64,000 nucleotides of DNA from Ochotona curzoniae (lineage: Eukaryota; Chordata; Mammalia; Lagomorpha; Ochotonidae): assembly GCF_017591425.1 (NCBI RefSeq), contig NW_024464918.1, forward strand, positions 10,476,001 to 10,540,000, in the 5' to 3' direction. How positions within the stretch are numbered: position 1 is the first letter of the stretch; every line of letters starts with the position of its first letter. A program made the translations under genes and the position numbers. Below the pieces are notes generated by a model. That model saw nothing but the letters and a program-made list of their open reading frames with translations, ran no database searches and was not told the DNA's origin. This document shows positions 11,836-22,639 of the stretch, piece after piece.

Positions 11836-12164
11836 GAAGCCAGTGGGATGGCTCACTTAGCTAATCCTCTACCTGCAAGCACCAGCATCCCAAGGGCACT
11901 GGTTCAAGTCCTGGCTGTTCTACTTCCTATCCAGTTTCCTGCTTATGGCCTGGGAAAGTAGTGTAATTGACCCAAAGCCTAAGGACTCTGCACTCACATA
12001 GGAAATGCAGAAGAAGCTCCTGGCTCCTGGCTTCAGATGAGCTCAGCACTGGCCATATGGCCATTTGGGGAATGAACCAACAAAGATCTATCTCTCTGTC
12101 TCTCCTTTTCTCCATAAATCTGCCTTAGTAATAAAAATAAATAAATCTTTAAAAAAAAAAAAGA
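11836..12164 (+). mobile_element. C-SINE with flanking direct repeats
   Basis: Runs from 'agccagtgggatggctcact' to 'aaataaataaatctttaaa', then an A-rich tail to about 12177. Similar sequence flanks it: 'acttacccaaatgggacag' near 11796 and 'acttacccaaaaactccc' then 'aaatgggaccag' near 12178. This is a probable target-site duplication with a small insertion in the right copy. Confidence 0.85.
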
Positions 12165-12177
12165 AAAGAAAAAAATA

Positions 12178-12729
12178 ACTTACCCAAAAACTCCCAAATG
12201 GGACCAGAAAGTTTTTTTTTTTTTTAAATAGCCACACACTCACCAATCCAAACTGCTTTGCACATCTAAAGCTAAGGAGACCTTCCTGTTACCTCACAAT
12301 GTCTCCTATTAGTTCTCTCTGGTTTTATTAAAACCTTTCTCTTTCATTAAAATAAAAAGCCTCTGAAAAACTACATTTACAGATTTTCTGCAACCCACAA
12401 TTTATGGCTGATACTTGCAACCTTCAAAAGCTTTTAAAAATAGTATTGGCTCTATTATTCTATATTATGGTAATTGCAGTAAAGATTTAAGGGGCACTTT
12501 AAGACTTTTTAGCTCTACAGTATATTTCTGTTCCAATTTCTTGCTTAGGCATTTGAGAAGGAAGCCTTATTTAAAAGCCTTCCCCTCTACCCCTGGTACA
12601 CAGCTTCCCTCTTAACTGTAGTCACCATACCTTGGTGCACAATTAGGGAAACTAGGTCTCTAATTAGAGCACAGCAAAACATGGGGCAGAACGCACCTTT
12701 CTAGAAGCCCATTCCATTTATATGCACCT
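12178..12729. other. Unassigned non-coding stretch
   Basis: AT-rich, with a T tract at 12213-12225. No gene or repeat recognised. Confidence 0.35.
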
Positions 12730-13010
12730 GACAATAATCAATTTTTTTTCTCTTGCACGAGGCACCTCTGACACGGTTGTTCAGCTTGACACTCCCTGGT
12801 TAATTCCCCACACCTCCTTTGCTCCCATAGGAAATCAGCACAGATAATCACAAGATTAAATAACTCCAATGCCACTGCTAAAATGTTCAAAGCCATTAAT
12901 TTAACCAACGCCCAGGGGGCCACAGGGACGTACGCAGTATTGAAATTAAACTGACCTCACCCTCTCTTCGACACAGATACGTTCTTTTGGGTTAACCTGT
13001 GTTTTTCTCT
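12730..13010. promoter_or_regulatory. Candidate conserved noncoding element
   Basis: Repeat-free segment with dense developmental-factor-like cores: 'acaataatcaatt', 'ctggttaattcccc', 'cagataatcacaagattaaa', 'agccattaatttaacc', 'attgaaattaaac'. No open reading frame and no repeat signature. Classed by motif texture only, so conservation has not been shown. Confidence 0.25.
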
Positions 13011-14450
13011 TTTTGCCTCATTCAGGATGGTGACAGCTCAAACAACCAAAACAAAAACTACCAGCTAATGGAATTTCCGCAACTGCGATCATGCACAAAG
13101 CCCCTTATCCAAAGCCTGCCCTGGTGTTGTCCTCCGTGCTCCGTGCACCACATGGGATGAGCACCCGACACGCAACTCCCTCCACAAAGCACATTGCTCA
13201 GACATTTTTTGGGGGCACACACCATATGGAAAAATGACATAGCCACTGATTCTTCTTCCCCGCCTTTCGCAAATGGAGCAGCATCTGTACAGCACAAAAC
13301 GTTTTAGTTCCTACTCTGCAAAGAGCAGAGCCAAGTCCCAAACTTCTGTTCTGACAGGAACCCTCATACCCACCAGCTAAAATCTTTCCATGTGTCAACA
13401 GTTATCTGGGGAGCTTTTCCCAAGCACTTCCTCACGGAGTACATTTTCCCCGACTCCTAGCTTTTTTTCTCAAAGCACAGAATCGCTCTAGCCGTTACCC
13501 ACAGTAAATCATCTTAAGTGTTTCCGCTTTGTTTTTTGCCTTGCTCCAAGTTTCCCTGTAAATTTCAGAACGGTAAACACACAGAGATTCCTGCCCACTG
13601 GTATTTTATGATTTTAATTTGCTCAAAAGCTCTGAATTTCATTATATTTTCCCATTTGGTGCATGGGAGTTTTACAGTTAACAGATGTTCACTTAATAGA
13701 GTCTCCTAGTGAGCAAATCAGTTTTTTTCCCTCTGGTATTCATGTAACTTTCTAGTCCTGCAGTTGCTGTTTCGGGTGCCTGCCAAGTTATCTGGCAGCA
13801 GAAGCTCAAATCGAAAAAGTGCAACAGCTCTTTGTAAATGTATATTCTCATTCCTTCAGTCCCACTCGCTCCAATTGAACTCCTTCCTCGTTAGTGCCAC
13901 GTGACAAAGCCCACAGGGGAAAACAGCGACTTCAGAACCCAGACAGGTTCCACTGGCAAATGAAAAAGATATTCTGTACCCCCAAAATATTATCTTAGCC
14001 ACTGCGAATGCCCAAATTGTTCATGCATCCAGACTGACACGAGAATTTAAACTACTTTCCTTGACCGACCTCTAGTCAAGGAGTTAGCTGGAGCATTTTA
14101 CTTATACATATCTCAGGACATTAAAATACACCACAACACTGAAGCAAGGTCCTGGCCCCAGCAGTCCTGACACGTCTGCTTAATCCTTTCATACCTAATT
14201 AAACACAGTCTGTGAATGTCTGCAGAGCTACCATCACAGGCCCTCTTATTTAAAATACCACCTAACATCTTTGGGTAGCCAAGACCGCACCAACACTCCC
14301 ATTCAATTCAGGACCCTTCGAATGCTTTCTATTAAGAGGACATTTGGACCCTAGATTATAAGTAGCAAAAGTACAGGGAAAATGTCTTTATAAAGAAAAG
14401 AAAGAAATGTCCCCAAAGTCTTTATGGTTATTTTCTTGAAAAGATTTCTA
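13011..14450. other. Unassigned non-coding stretch
   Basis: Mixed composition and no repeat family recognised. It contains an E-box of the extended type 'gccacgtgac' near 13896 and ATTA-type cores near 14190-14205. Small minus-strand frames at 13058-13398 overlap each other and look like chance frames. Confidence 0.35.
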
Positions 14451-14465
14451 AAGACCAGGGCTGTG
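14451..14465 (+). repeat. Left target-site duplication of a U2 fragment
   Basis: 'aagaccagggctgtg' is repeated at 14501-14515 as 'aagaccagggatgtg' (14 of 15 identical). The two copies bracket the U2 fragment, as expected for L1-endonuclease insertion. Confidence 0.9.
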
Positions 14466-14499
14466 CTCATTTCTCGGCCTTTTGGCTAAGATCAAGTGT
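14466..14499 (+). pseudogene. 3'-truncated U2 snRNA retropseudogene, nucleotides 1-34
   Basis: Aligns base for base with mammalian U2 snRNA nucleotides 1-34. Only positions 1, 4 and 5 differ, and 4-5 is a decayed CpG. 'ttctcggccttttggctaag' is exact. U2 nucleotide 1 abuts the left duplication, and one extra base (14500) separates nucleotide 34 from the right duplication. No poly(A), no Sm site and no downstream stems are present. U2 pairs with the intron branch point in the spliceosome, but this 34-nt piece cannot act as U2. Confidence 0.9.
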
Positions 14500-14530
14500 T
14501 AAGACCAGGGATGTGAAAAAATTAAGGATT

Positions 14531-14848
14531 GGGGCCTGGCGTGGTAGCCCAGTGGCTAATGTTCTCGCCTTGCACGCACCAGGATCCCATATGGGCACTG
14601 GTTCTAATCCCAGCAGCCCCGCTTCCCATATAGCTCCCTGCTTGTGGCCTGGGAAAACAGTGAAGGACGGCCCAAAGCCTTGGGACCCTGCAGCAGTGTG
14701 GGGAACCTAGAAGAGGTTCCGGGTTCCTGCCTTTAGATCAGCTCCGGTCATTGCAGCTACTTGGGGAGTGAATCATCAGATGGAAGATCTTCTTCTCTGT
14801 CTCTCCTTTTCTCTGTACATATGACTTTCCAATTAAAAAAAAAGAGAG
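14531..14848 (+). mobile_element. Young pika-type C-SINE with target-site duplication
   Basis: Low divergence. It runs from 'ggggcctggcgtggtagccc' through 'gttctaatcccagcagcccc' to 'atgactttccaattaaaaaa'. A 14-bp exact direct repeat, 'aaaaattaaggatt', lies at 14517-14530 and 14849-14862. The left repeat starts two bases past the right duplication of the U2 fragment, so two separate retro-insertions sit side by side. Confidence 0.93.
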
Positions 14849-14862
14849 AAAAATTAAGGATT

Positions 14863-15457
14863 AAAAAAGTAACCATAAAATGGTGGTGGGAGAGAATTTT
14901 TAGGAAGGTCATGTCTCTCTCACGATGACAGACAGCTAACCTTCAGCAACAGACTTCATCTTCTTTGGTTCCTGTTAGAGCCATATGATGGTTTTCCTAG
15001 CCCCAGTGGCCTCGCTCAGGAAAGCCAGTGCCCCGAACGCTAGGCTAGTCAGCCTGCTTGTGGTGCCTAGAGCTTCTAGGTTACTCAAACCAAGTCTTCG
15101 CTCCTTCACCAAGTCCCGTCCGATCCCCAACATTTATCCTCAACCAAACAGGAATCTTTCTGTGGCTAAGAAATATTTTCCAAATGCCTCACTGAACACT
15201 TTGGGGTAACCTGAGACCATCAATACTGAAGATACACACCGAATCCCATACACGCACAAACCCTGAGCCAGAAACCAGGTCAGGCGTCCAGACTCAACCC
15301 TAAAGCATTTCGGAAATTTCAGTTGCAGTCTAACTGCTCAGGACTCGTTCAAGTTTCGTGTTCCTCACCGTCCCTGGGTCCCTAAGCATTCCCAAGTTTC
15401 TTGCGCACCCATATTAGGCTGTGACTGAAATACGTGTATTAGTCATAGGGATTACTG
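14863..15457. other. Unassigned non-coding stretch
   Basis: No repeat recognised. A 74-codon frame (14985-15209) shows no known motif. Confidence 0.35.
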
Positions 15458-15835
15458 AACGTGGGTTCATTAGGAAAACAGAAACCATTTTTGATGTTTC
15501 AGAGGGAATTTAATGCGCAAAATGACAGTTTATGGAAGAGCTGGAGAAGGCTTCCCAAAATCTAATAAAACCAGAAGAAATTTACCTCAGGGCTGGAGAA
15601 GAAATCGCGCCGCCGGAGTCAGGAGTCAACAGCAGTGAAGGAAAAGCTGAAGCCTTCCCCAGCAAGTCCAGGAGGAGCCGGAACCGCCTCCAGAGCAGCT
15701 ACGCGCTGCAGGCAGCAGCTAGACCTGCCCTAGCAACTCGCTCAGCCCGCCACTCGCCCGCAGGTGCTTCCCATTGGACCAACTCCAAGCAAGCCCGCTG
15801 ATTGGGGCTTGCAGGTGTCCGTCCTCATCGCGATG
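15458..15835 (+). repeat. GC-richer interspersed-repeat-like segment, family unassigned
   Basis: The landmarks 'aggaaaacagaaacca', 'cagagggaatttaatgc' and 'caggtgcttcccattgg' recall a mammal-wide interspersed repeat I remember only by motif. The interior (15605-15790) is the most CpG-containing part of the window ('atcgcgccgccggagtcag', 'tacgcgctgcagg'). A 89-codon frame (15532-15801) crosses it. A diverged CpG-rich regulatory segment is the alternative. Confidence 0.35.
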
Positions 15836-16480
15836 CGAACCAACCAACGGTGAAAAGTGGCTCTCAGCTAAACAAGCAAACTTGAACATATTAAACTGTT
15901 AGTCCCATTTGCCAGTATAAGAAACCCAAGCTGAGAACCAAGAAGCCTTCCCAAATTTATCTAATTATTGCCTAATTCTGTACACCAACTTCAAGGTTGG
16001 GCGGCTTATCCTGTTTCCCAAAATCGTTCACGCTACCATCCCTACAATCTCAGTGACCCCGCAGTGCCCTTTCTTCGCCACTCTTGAGCACTAATTAAGC
16101 ATTGTTATGTGACCAACCTGTGAACTGATTGAAAGCTAGATAAGGCACCTCATTCTCTCCCCATTTGTCCAGTGGCTTTTCATTTTGCCTTCTCTTAGGC
16201 TTATTCCCTTCTTTTGTTTCAGAGTTGCGGACCTCCCAACTAAGACTTGGCTGAGCAGGGTTAAAGTCACCTAAAGCAGGAGACAGGTAGATGTTGGTGC
16301 AAAGGCTCTGAATCTAAACAAAGCAGGACGAAATCTTTCACTTTGCCCTCATAAACTGACCCCGGAGGAAGTGAATTCACCTTTATATCAGCTTTTCATG
16401 AGTAAAATGAAGAAAAAGATGGGACCTATCATATAATACAGTGATGTAAAGAAAACTAAATCAGACAATAAGGAAAGAGA
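15836..16480. other. Unassigned non-coding stretch
   Basis: Contains a pyrimidine tract ending in AG ('cccttcttttgtttcag' near 16206-16222) that resembles a splice acceptor, but no matching exon is evident. No repeat recognised. Confidence 0.3.
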
Positions 16481-16481
16481 G

Positions 16482-16750
16482 AGTGGCCATGTTGTGGTGT
16501 GGCAATTCAAACTGCTGCCTGCAATGCCAATATCCCAGTTGTTTCACTTCCAAATTCATTGCTAACGTGCCTGGGAAAGCAGCAGACGATGGTCCAGCTA
16601 CTTAGGTCCCTGGCATCCATGTAGGACACACAGATGGAATTCCTGCCCGCTGCCTTCAGCCTGACCCAACCACGGACTTCAACATTTCAGGAGTGAACCA
16701 GAGAATACGAGTTCTCTCTCTCTCTGCCTCTAAAATAAATTTTAAAGAGA
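16482..16750 (+). mobile_element. Old C-SINE
   Basis: 'tggccatgttgtggtgtggc' (head), 'ttgctaacgtgcctgggaaa' (older-subfamily body) and a '(ct)n' run before 'aaaataaattttaaagag'. The B-box region is shortened. Confidence 0.72.
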
Positions 16751-17300
16751 TTGTAATAAATAAGACAAGACCATTTGGCACCAAGCACATTGGACTGTGC
16801 TTCAAAGTGCTTACAAGCATCAGAGGAGATGACAATAATGAATATGCAGAGAAATATTCTCCAGGAAGGAATGCATCTTTACATGAACAAATCAAAAAGC
16901 GAGGCCTTTCTCAGGAAAGCTTGCATTGATTCAGTTCCGTAGTGATTAAGCAACAGCGCAGCAAGCCCGCAACTGGAAACAACAGCAAACCTCAAAGTCC
17001 CTACAAATACTCTGGGGACATTTAGATTTTTTTTTTTTTTAATTCTTAATTGTCAACAAGTTTAGTAGTCCAAGATTTATAAAGAATTCCATTTATCTGC
17101 ATGGAGCTGATCAATATTCACTCAGCATGCTTCAGTGGCAAGCATCTCTGAGGAACAACACAGCAGCAGCACAATTTTGTTGCGATGGTAGTGGTGATTT
17201 TTTTTTTTTTGCTAAATTATTCACCTTCTTGAAAAGCAATTTGATAAATGTTTATTTCTTCATAATACATTCCAACAACTGCTGATTTGTGGCCCACACC
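16751..17300. other. Unassigned non-coding stretch with T tracts
   Basis: T runs at 17027-17040 and 17200-17211. No gene or repeat recognised. Confidence 0.35.
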
Positions 17301-19184
17301 GTGGACTGAATTTAAATTACGAAGAGGCAAGTGCCGCATGAAAACATGAAGACCAGGCCGCAGACAAGCTCTGGGGTTTTATTCTCGCTCTTAGAGGGTG
17401 CATTGGCACTGGCCTCCTCTGCACAAGGGCACTAATTGAATCTAAAAGATGCAGCGAGAGAGAATCACACACTGGCACAACCTGCAATGTGGGAGCCAAC
17501 AACCCAGGTTTGGCAGGAAGTTCAGTGAACCACATGAAGGGACAGGGGGACAGCAGGCCCAGGACGTGCAACCAAGCTGAAGAGCGGCTCTGACAAGGGG
17601 CTAGCAGAGAAATGAGGGTGAGGCCAGCGCCAAATACTTTCTGCATCAGGAACCCTGGTATAAAAACAAAAAATAATGAGAGCACACAAAGCTATTTTCT
17701 TCTTCCAGCATCTTCTGAATAACAACCTGCCTCTGCTACCACGCAGAGATAGCTCCCTACTTACAGAACAAGCAAAGGGCTTCTGCAAATATCCGGGTGG
17801 AATAGTGGTAGCCTCACAGGATCCTTCTCATATCCCTTATTATTTTCATGTCCTTGATGGAAGGGTTTGCCACAGTCTTCCCTCCAAACACTTAAGAGGA
17901 TTGAAATGAAGAAGCAATGAAGTTCAGTGTGCCAGGAGCAGCAGGACACAGTGCTATTTGCTTCCATACAGGGAAAGCACAGAAGTTAATGCTGCTCTTT
18001 GGCCCTTGTCCTTCCTATACAAGCATACCAGGGAAATTCTCTCTCAGAAAAGGCCCCCTGCACACCCGGACTTTGATCCTGCCTGCAGCATGAAGCAAAT
18101 TGCTCAGAAGTAGTTTGATTGAGACCATGCACATCGAGACAATCTCATACATTTTCTATTTTCTGACATGGAAGGTTCTGGAAAGTAGCTCATACCAGAT
18201 TTTAAAATGTGATTGATTTTGAATAATAAGGCTTTGTTTTTCAATTTTTTTACGTAATCACCATACTTCATGTATATAACTTTCAAAGCACTGCAAATTT
18301 GATTTTTGATCTAGGAAGGCCCCTGAGCTCTTAGATCCATGCTGCCTTTTGTTTCAGTAACAGCCTCTGAGAGTTTTGATGTCTTGCCCCTCACATCAAG
18401 GATAAAAAATTCAAATACCTACAAAACTCAAGAAAAATCATTGAGTGAAGAAAACCCGGCTAGGGAGTCTCAGATTTGACCATGGATAGGAATTGGAGAC
18501 AACTTGGGAGCATGGAGCACAACCAGAGAACTGCTAATGAATCCCAAAAAATTCCCATCATGGGGAAATCAAGTCTCAGTGTTGCTAGTCCTTTCCATAG
18601 AATTGTCAGTTCACCTAATGTTGCCAAGGAATTGCTAAGTTCTTTTAATAGGTAAAATGAAAGTTGAAAATCTGTTTTTATATAAGAACAATGAATCACA
18701 AATCAAATAAAAAGAAAGAGATGACTTGAGGCTATAATTTATGATTTCTAACCACTATTTCCTCCTTCAAAAATTTTATAACAGGCTGATATATGAACTT
18801 AAATATACAGTAACCTGGTACAGTGGAAGGTGGTTGATTACTCAGTACCCACTGACATCTCCTTCTGTGGGTGCATAGAAGGAAGAGAAGGAAGTGCTCC
18901 CTCCAAGGTAACTTGTTCTACCATCTTCAGCACGTCACTTCCCACGTCAGCCCTTGCTTTGTACGCAGTCAGCTATTAGCTCCTCTGTCTCATTCCTTCA
19001 CACATGGGGGCAAAGGGAGAGAAAGAGGAACATAGGAACAAAAAACAAGTTACCTTTCTCCTAAAGTAACCCTTTCTCGGATCTGAGACTCATTGCTCAA
19101 TTCCTGTGATTAAAAGTGAAATGTTACATGTTTTATATAAATATGTATCAGAGCATCCATGAACCATTCTCCACTTTCTGGTGT

Positions 19185-19186
<2 letters not shown>
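17301..19186. other. Unassigned, partly GC-richer stretch
   Basis: 17300-17660 is richer in G+C than its surroundings and holds an open minus-strand frame of 122 codons (17317-17685), among the longest frames here outside repeats. It has no recognisable domain, and a second overlapping frame is also open, which suggests composition rather than coding. The rest has no repeat or gene I recognise. Confidence 0.3.

Positions 19187-19239
<53 letters not shown>
19187..19239 (+). repeat. (GATA)n microsatellite
   Basis: 53 bp, about 13 uninterrupted GATA units. The lack of interruptions suggests it is likely polymorphic. Confidence 0.97.
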
Positions 19240-19629
19240 GAAGAAACAGAAGCTTCCAGAGACTTCAAATAATGGCTATGATTTCAAAAATGTAATAGAA
19301 TGCCAGATTTGAGCATACTTTGATATATCCCACCCTTTGCAACTGAAGGAAGAACGCTTCTCAACCACCATGTAACTTATCTGATGTACAATTAGAGAAT
19401 TCACAAAGAACTGTCTTATCTTCCACTTCACATATTATCCAATCTATACTATAAATATTTTGTGCTTAAAGCTTAAAGGGTTATTAGTATACGATGTTCC
19501 TTTTATTCAGATTCCAAAAACAAATGAGAAAAGGGAACTGCTAAGATAATGTAGAGCCAAAAAAAAAAAAGGCATTTTGAGATTTGATTACTGTTTGTAG
19601 CCCTTGTCTATACTAAGAAACAGTGGGCT
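19240..19629. other. Unassigned AT-rich stretch
   Basis: No gene or repeat recognised. An A tract lies at 19560-19571. Confidence 0.35.
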
Positions 19630-19960
19630 GGGCCCGGAGCGATAGCGTAGCAGCTAAAGTCCTCACTTTGAACATGCCAGGATCCCATATGGGTGCCGAT
19701 TCTAATTCCGGTGGCTCCACTTCCCATCCAGCTCCCTGGCTGTGGCCTAGGAAAGCAGTTGAGGACGGCCCAAAGCCTTGGGACTCTGCCCCCACCTGGG
19801 AGACCTGGAAGAAGTTCTTGGTCCTGGCTTCGAATTGGCTCAGCTCCAGCCATTGGGTCGCTTGGGGAGTGAATCATGGGATGGACGATCTTCCTCTCTG
19901 TCTCTTCTCCTCTCTGTATATCTGCCTTTCCATAAAAATAAATACATCTTAAAAAAAAAA
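19630..19960 (+). mobile_element. Young pika-type C-SINE
   Basis: 'gggcccggagcgatagcgta' head with CpGs kept, 'atcccatatgggtgccgatt', 'ggaaagcagttgaggacggc', and the 'ccataaaaataaatacatct' tail with an A run. Low divergence. Only a short flanking match ('agtggg') remains as a possible duplication. Confidence 0.92.
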
Positions 19961-20051
19961 GTGGGTTTTATACTGCTCCTTAGCCTAGTTTTTTTGTTTT
20001 TTTTGTTTGTTTTTTGTTCTTTTTTTTACATACTGTCTGTTTAATTCTTCC

Positions 20052-20275
20052 AAACCCTCTCTGCCAGTGTACCTAGAAAGCAGCAGTTGAAGCTGCCACT
20101 ACTTGAGTTCCCATCACCCACCAAGAAGGTCCTGACAAAGTTCCTGGCTCCTGGCCTTGGACATGCCCTATGCTGTTGCAATTATTTTAGCAGTAAACCC
20201 GCAGACAGAAGATCCTTCCTTTTTCTCTGTGTGTGTGTCACAGTTTCACGTTAATGAAATAATTAGTCTTTTAAA
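20052..20275 (+). mobile_element. Diverged C-SINE, head missing
   Basis: Starts in the body. 'gtgtacctagaaagcagcag' matches '..tggcctgggaaagcag', followed by 'agttcctggctcctggcctt', 'cagacagaagatccttcc' and a decayed tail. No tRNA-like head is visible. Confidence 0.5.
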
Positions 20276-20689
20276 AACTGAAGGTCCAAGTCAGGAGCTC
20301 TTGAGTGTATCGTCATGGATAAAGGCTGCTAACTGACACCGCTGAGACAAAGGAAAAGATACCCGATGGATGAAAAGAAAGCCATCTACCCTGGTACACC
20401 GTTCAGCCTGTTGATCTGGCTACATAATGACAATCCCTATTTGGGCTTATCTGCTTAAGTCAATGTGAGCTGGATGACTTAAGAAAATAAAAATCCTGGG
20501 ACAGAAAAAGCATGTTAGAGATCCTAGGCAGCATTTTTAAGGGCAAAGAACTGATACCTTATTTGCTTCTTGAGAAAACTCCAGGGCCTTTAGGAAGGAG
20601 ACACAAAGATATAAAAGGCAAATATCAATAATAGCAGCAAACACCCAATAAACATGACCTCTGTCATTTGCTGCTCCAAAAAAAAACTT
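20276..20689. other. Unassigned non-coding stretch
   Basis: No gene or repeat recognised. Confidence 0.35.
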
Positions 20690-20860
20690 CAAATGTATTA
20701 ATTCATGGAAATTTCACAAGCCTGCAAGGTGGGTGTTACCATTATCCCCTTTCAAGGACATAGGAATTAAGGTTTAGATAAGTAATTTGCCCAGGGTCAT
20801 AAAAACTAGCAGGTGGTAGTGCCAGAGTCAGATCTGAGTTCTGTAAAACTCAAACATGTA
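20690..20860 (-). mobile_element. MIR SINE relic, reverse orientation
   Basis: The plus strand shows the reverse-complement MIR order: 'ggtgggtgttaccattatcc', 'ggaattaaggtttagataag', 'aatttgcccagggtcata', 'actagcaggtggtagtgcca' and 'gagtcagatctgagttctg'. An old mammal-wide SINE. Confidence 0.8.
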
Positions 20861-22639
20861 CTTTTCAATCCTGCTGTGGTAATATTCGGGGAGTTTTTTC
20901 CTCACAGAGGATACCAGTTCCAAAACAAGGTAAGGCCTGCTGTAAGATGTTGCACCGAATACTACTGAACTTTCTACTTTTTCCACAATAACATTCTTCC
21001 TCCTTGAGAATTTTACTTAGTCCGAAAGTAAGAAAACCAAATCAGGGTCAAAATGAAGCCTATATAATCTCAGTGAAAATGTCAGCCTTCTTCCAGGGCT
21101 TATGGTCACACCCTCTGCCTCTAGTGCTGCCGTGCAACTGTTGGGTTGCACAGCCACATACAACAGCCCTCACAAAGCCCCTGTTAGTTTGTTGAACCGC
21201 TCAAGTTCAACCTGGGAAGCAACAGAGACAGAAACACAAGCACCTCCCAATGTCCGTGACAAAATTAAGTGACAACTCAGTTTCCTCCTAAGTCTCTCTT
21301 CTCATTCCACTTTTTCCTTTTGGTGCTGCATATTACATTGCTACTTCAGCCAGTGCAAGGAATAAAGGCAAGGAAGCAATAACACATAGCAAAGCTTTGC
21401 AGTCATGTTTTGATCTCACTTGTTTCTTTTGCCTGGAGTGTGGCTTTTTGTGTGTTGAGTACATTTATAAGTATTAGGTTATCCACTTGTGAAGTGGAAA
21501 GAAATATCTGCTGCCATGGTGACTGGCCCATAGAAAGTACCGAAGAAATGGTGGATCTTCATTTCACACGTCTGCGTTCCACTCAGACTGCTCAGCCAGG
21601 CTTTCAAAACAGCATACATTTCAGGACAGCTAGCAAGGAAATCTCTATAACTGTTCCTTCTGATTAACGGGGAGCCTTAAAAGTGCAGGGGAGCTGTGGC
21701 TTGAGTTTTTGATATACCAAAGGCATGTCTCTCTTCCCTCATTTATATTTTAGAAGGCACAGACCAGACACTCTATACCTAGTTTGCTCCCATAGGACAG
21801 ACTTGACCTAGAACTGTAAAATGAGAATATCTGTAATAAGTATACAGGGATATGATGGCGATGATTAGTGAGTATAGGGAAAAAGCACCCTCCGCTGATG
21901 GTAGAGGGCAACTGGAAGAGAAAAAAGAATAACCAAAAATGCTTTTAAAACAGTCAAAACATCCCTTATCCAAAATGGCTGGGATTATTTAGGAGCTTGG
22001 AGAGTTTTTCAAAAACATTTTTAATACTTGCAAATAAATGATGAGATACCTTGAGGACAGGATTCAAGAATAAACATGGAATTCACTTAAGTTTTACATA
22101 CACTTCTACACATAGCCTGAAACTAATCATATCTAGTATTTAAATTAACTTGCAGTTTTACTATGACCAATCAGATGAGGTCAAGAGAATTTGCCACTAG
22201 TTGGTACTCAAAAAGTTCAAGATGCAGAACATTTTTGATTTCAGATTATTGGATAAGATACAATTAACCAATAATAAAGAAGCTGAAAACCTGGCTACAC
22301 ATTATTAGGTTGTTTTTTAAGAAGAGAAAAAATACTTCCCCAAACCCAGTATGATGCAAATAGCACGTATCCTATTTTTTTTTTTAAAGAGGAAAGCCAA
22401 AAACTGATTCCTTTTCCAAACAGGAAAAAAAAAAATGTGTCTTGCTATTTTTTTCTTTTAATCACTTATATACTACTTTCCAAGTTTCCGGAAATTCAAC
22501 AAATTTCTGCTGTGTGGGAGAATTATGCTGAGTACAATAGAAGACAAGATGCAAAGATGAATAACCCCATCAGACAGAACTTTTTTTTTATATCATGCAT
22601 TTAATAAACCCAACGACTACAAAAGCTTGTCATTCACTT
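20861..22639. other. Unassigned AT-rich stretch
   Basis: No gene or repeat recognised. T/A tracts lie at 22375-22386 and 22425-22434. The 85-codon frame at 21410-21667 has a hydrophobic start but no known family. Confidence 0.35.

Noticed and set aside
15605..15790. CpG island promoter
   Set aside because: Too short and too weak in CpG density. A diverged interspersed repeat explains the motifs at least as well.
19187..19239. Regular repeat array resembling a CRISPR-like pattern
   Set aside because: A simple GATA tandem repeat with no spacers, in a vertebrate nuclear context.
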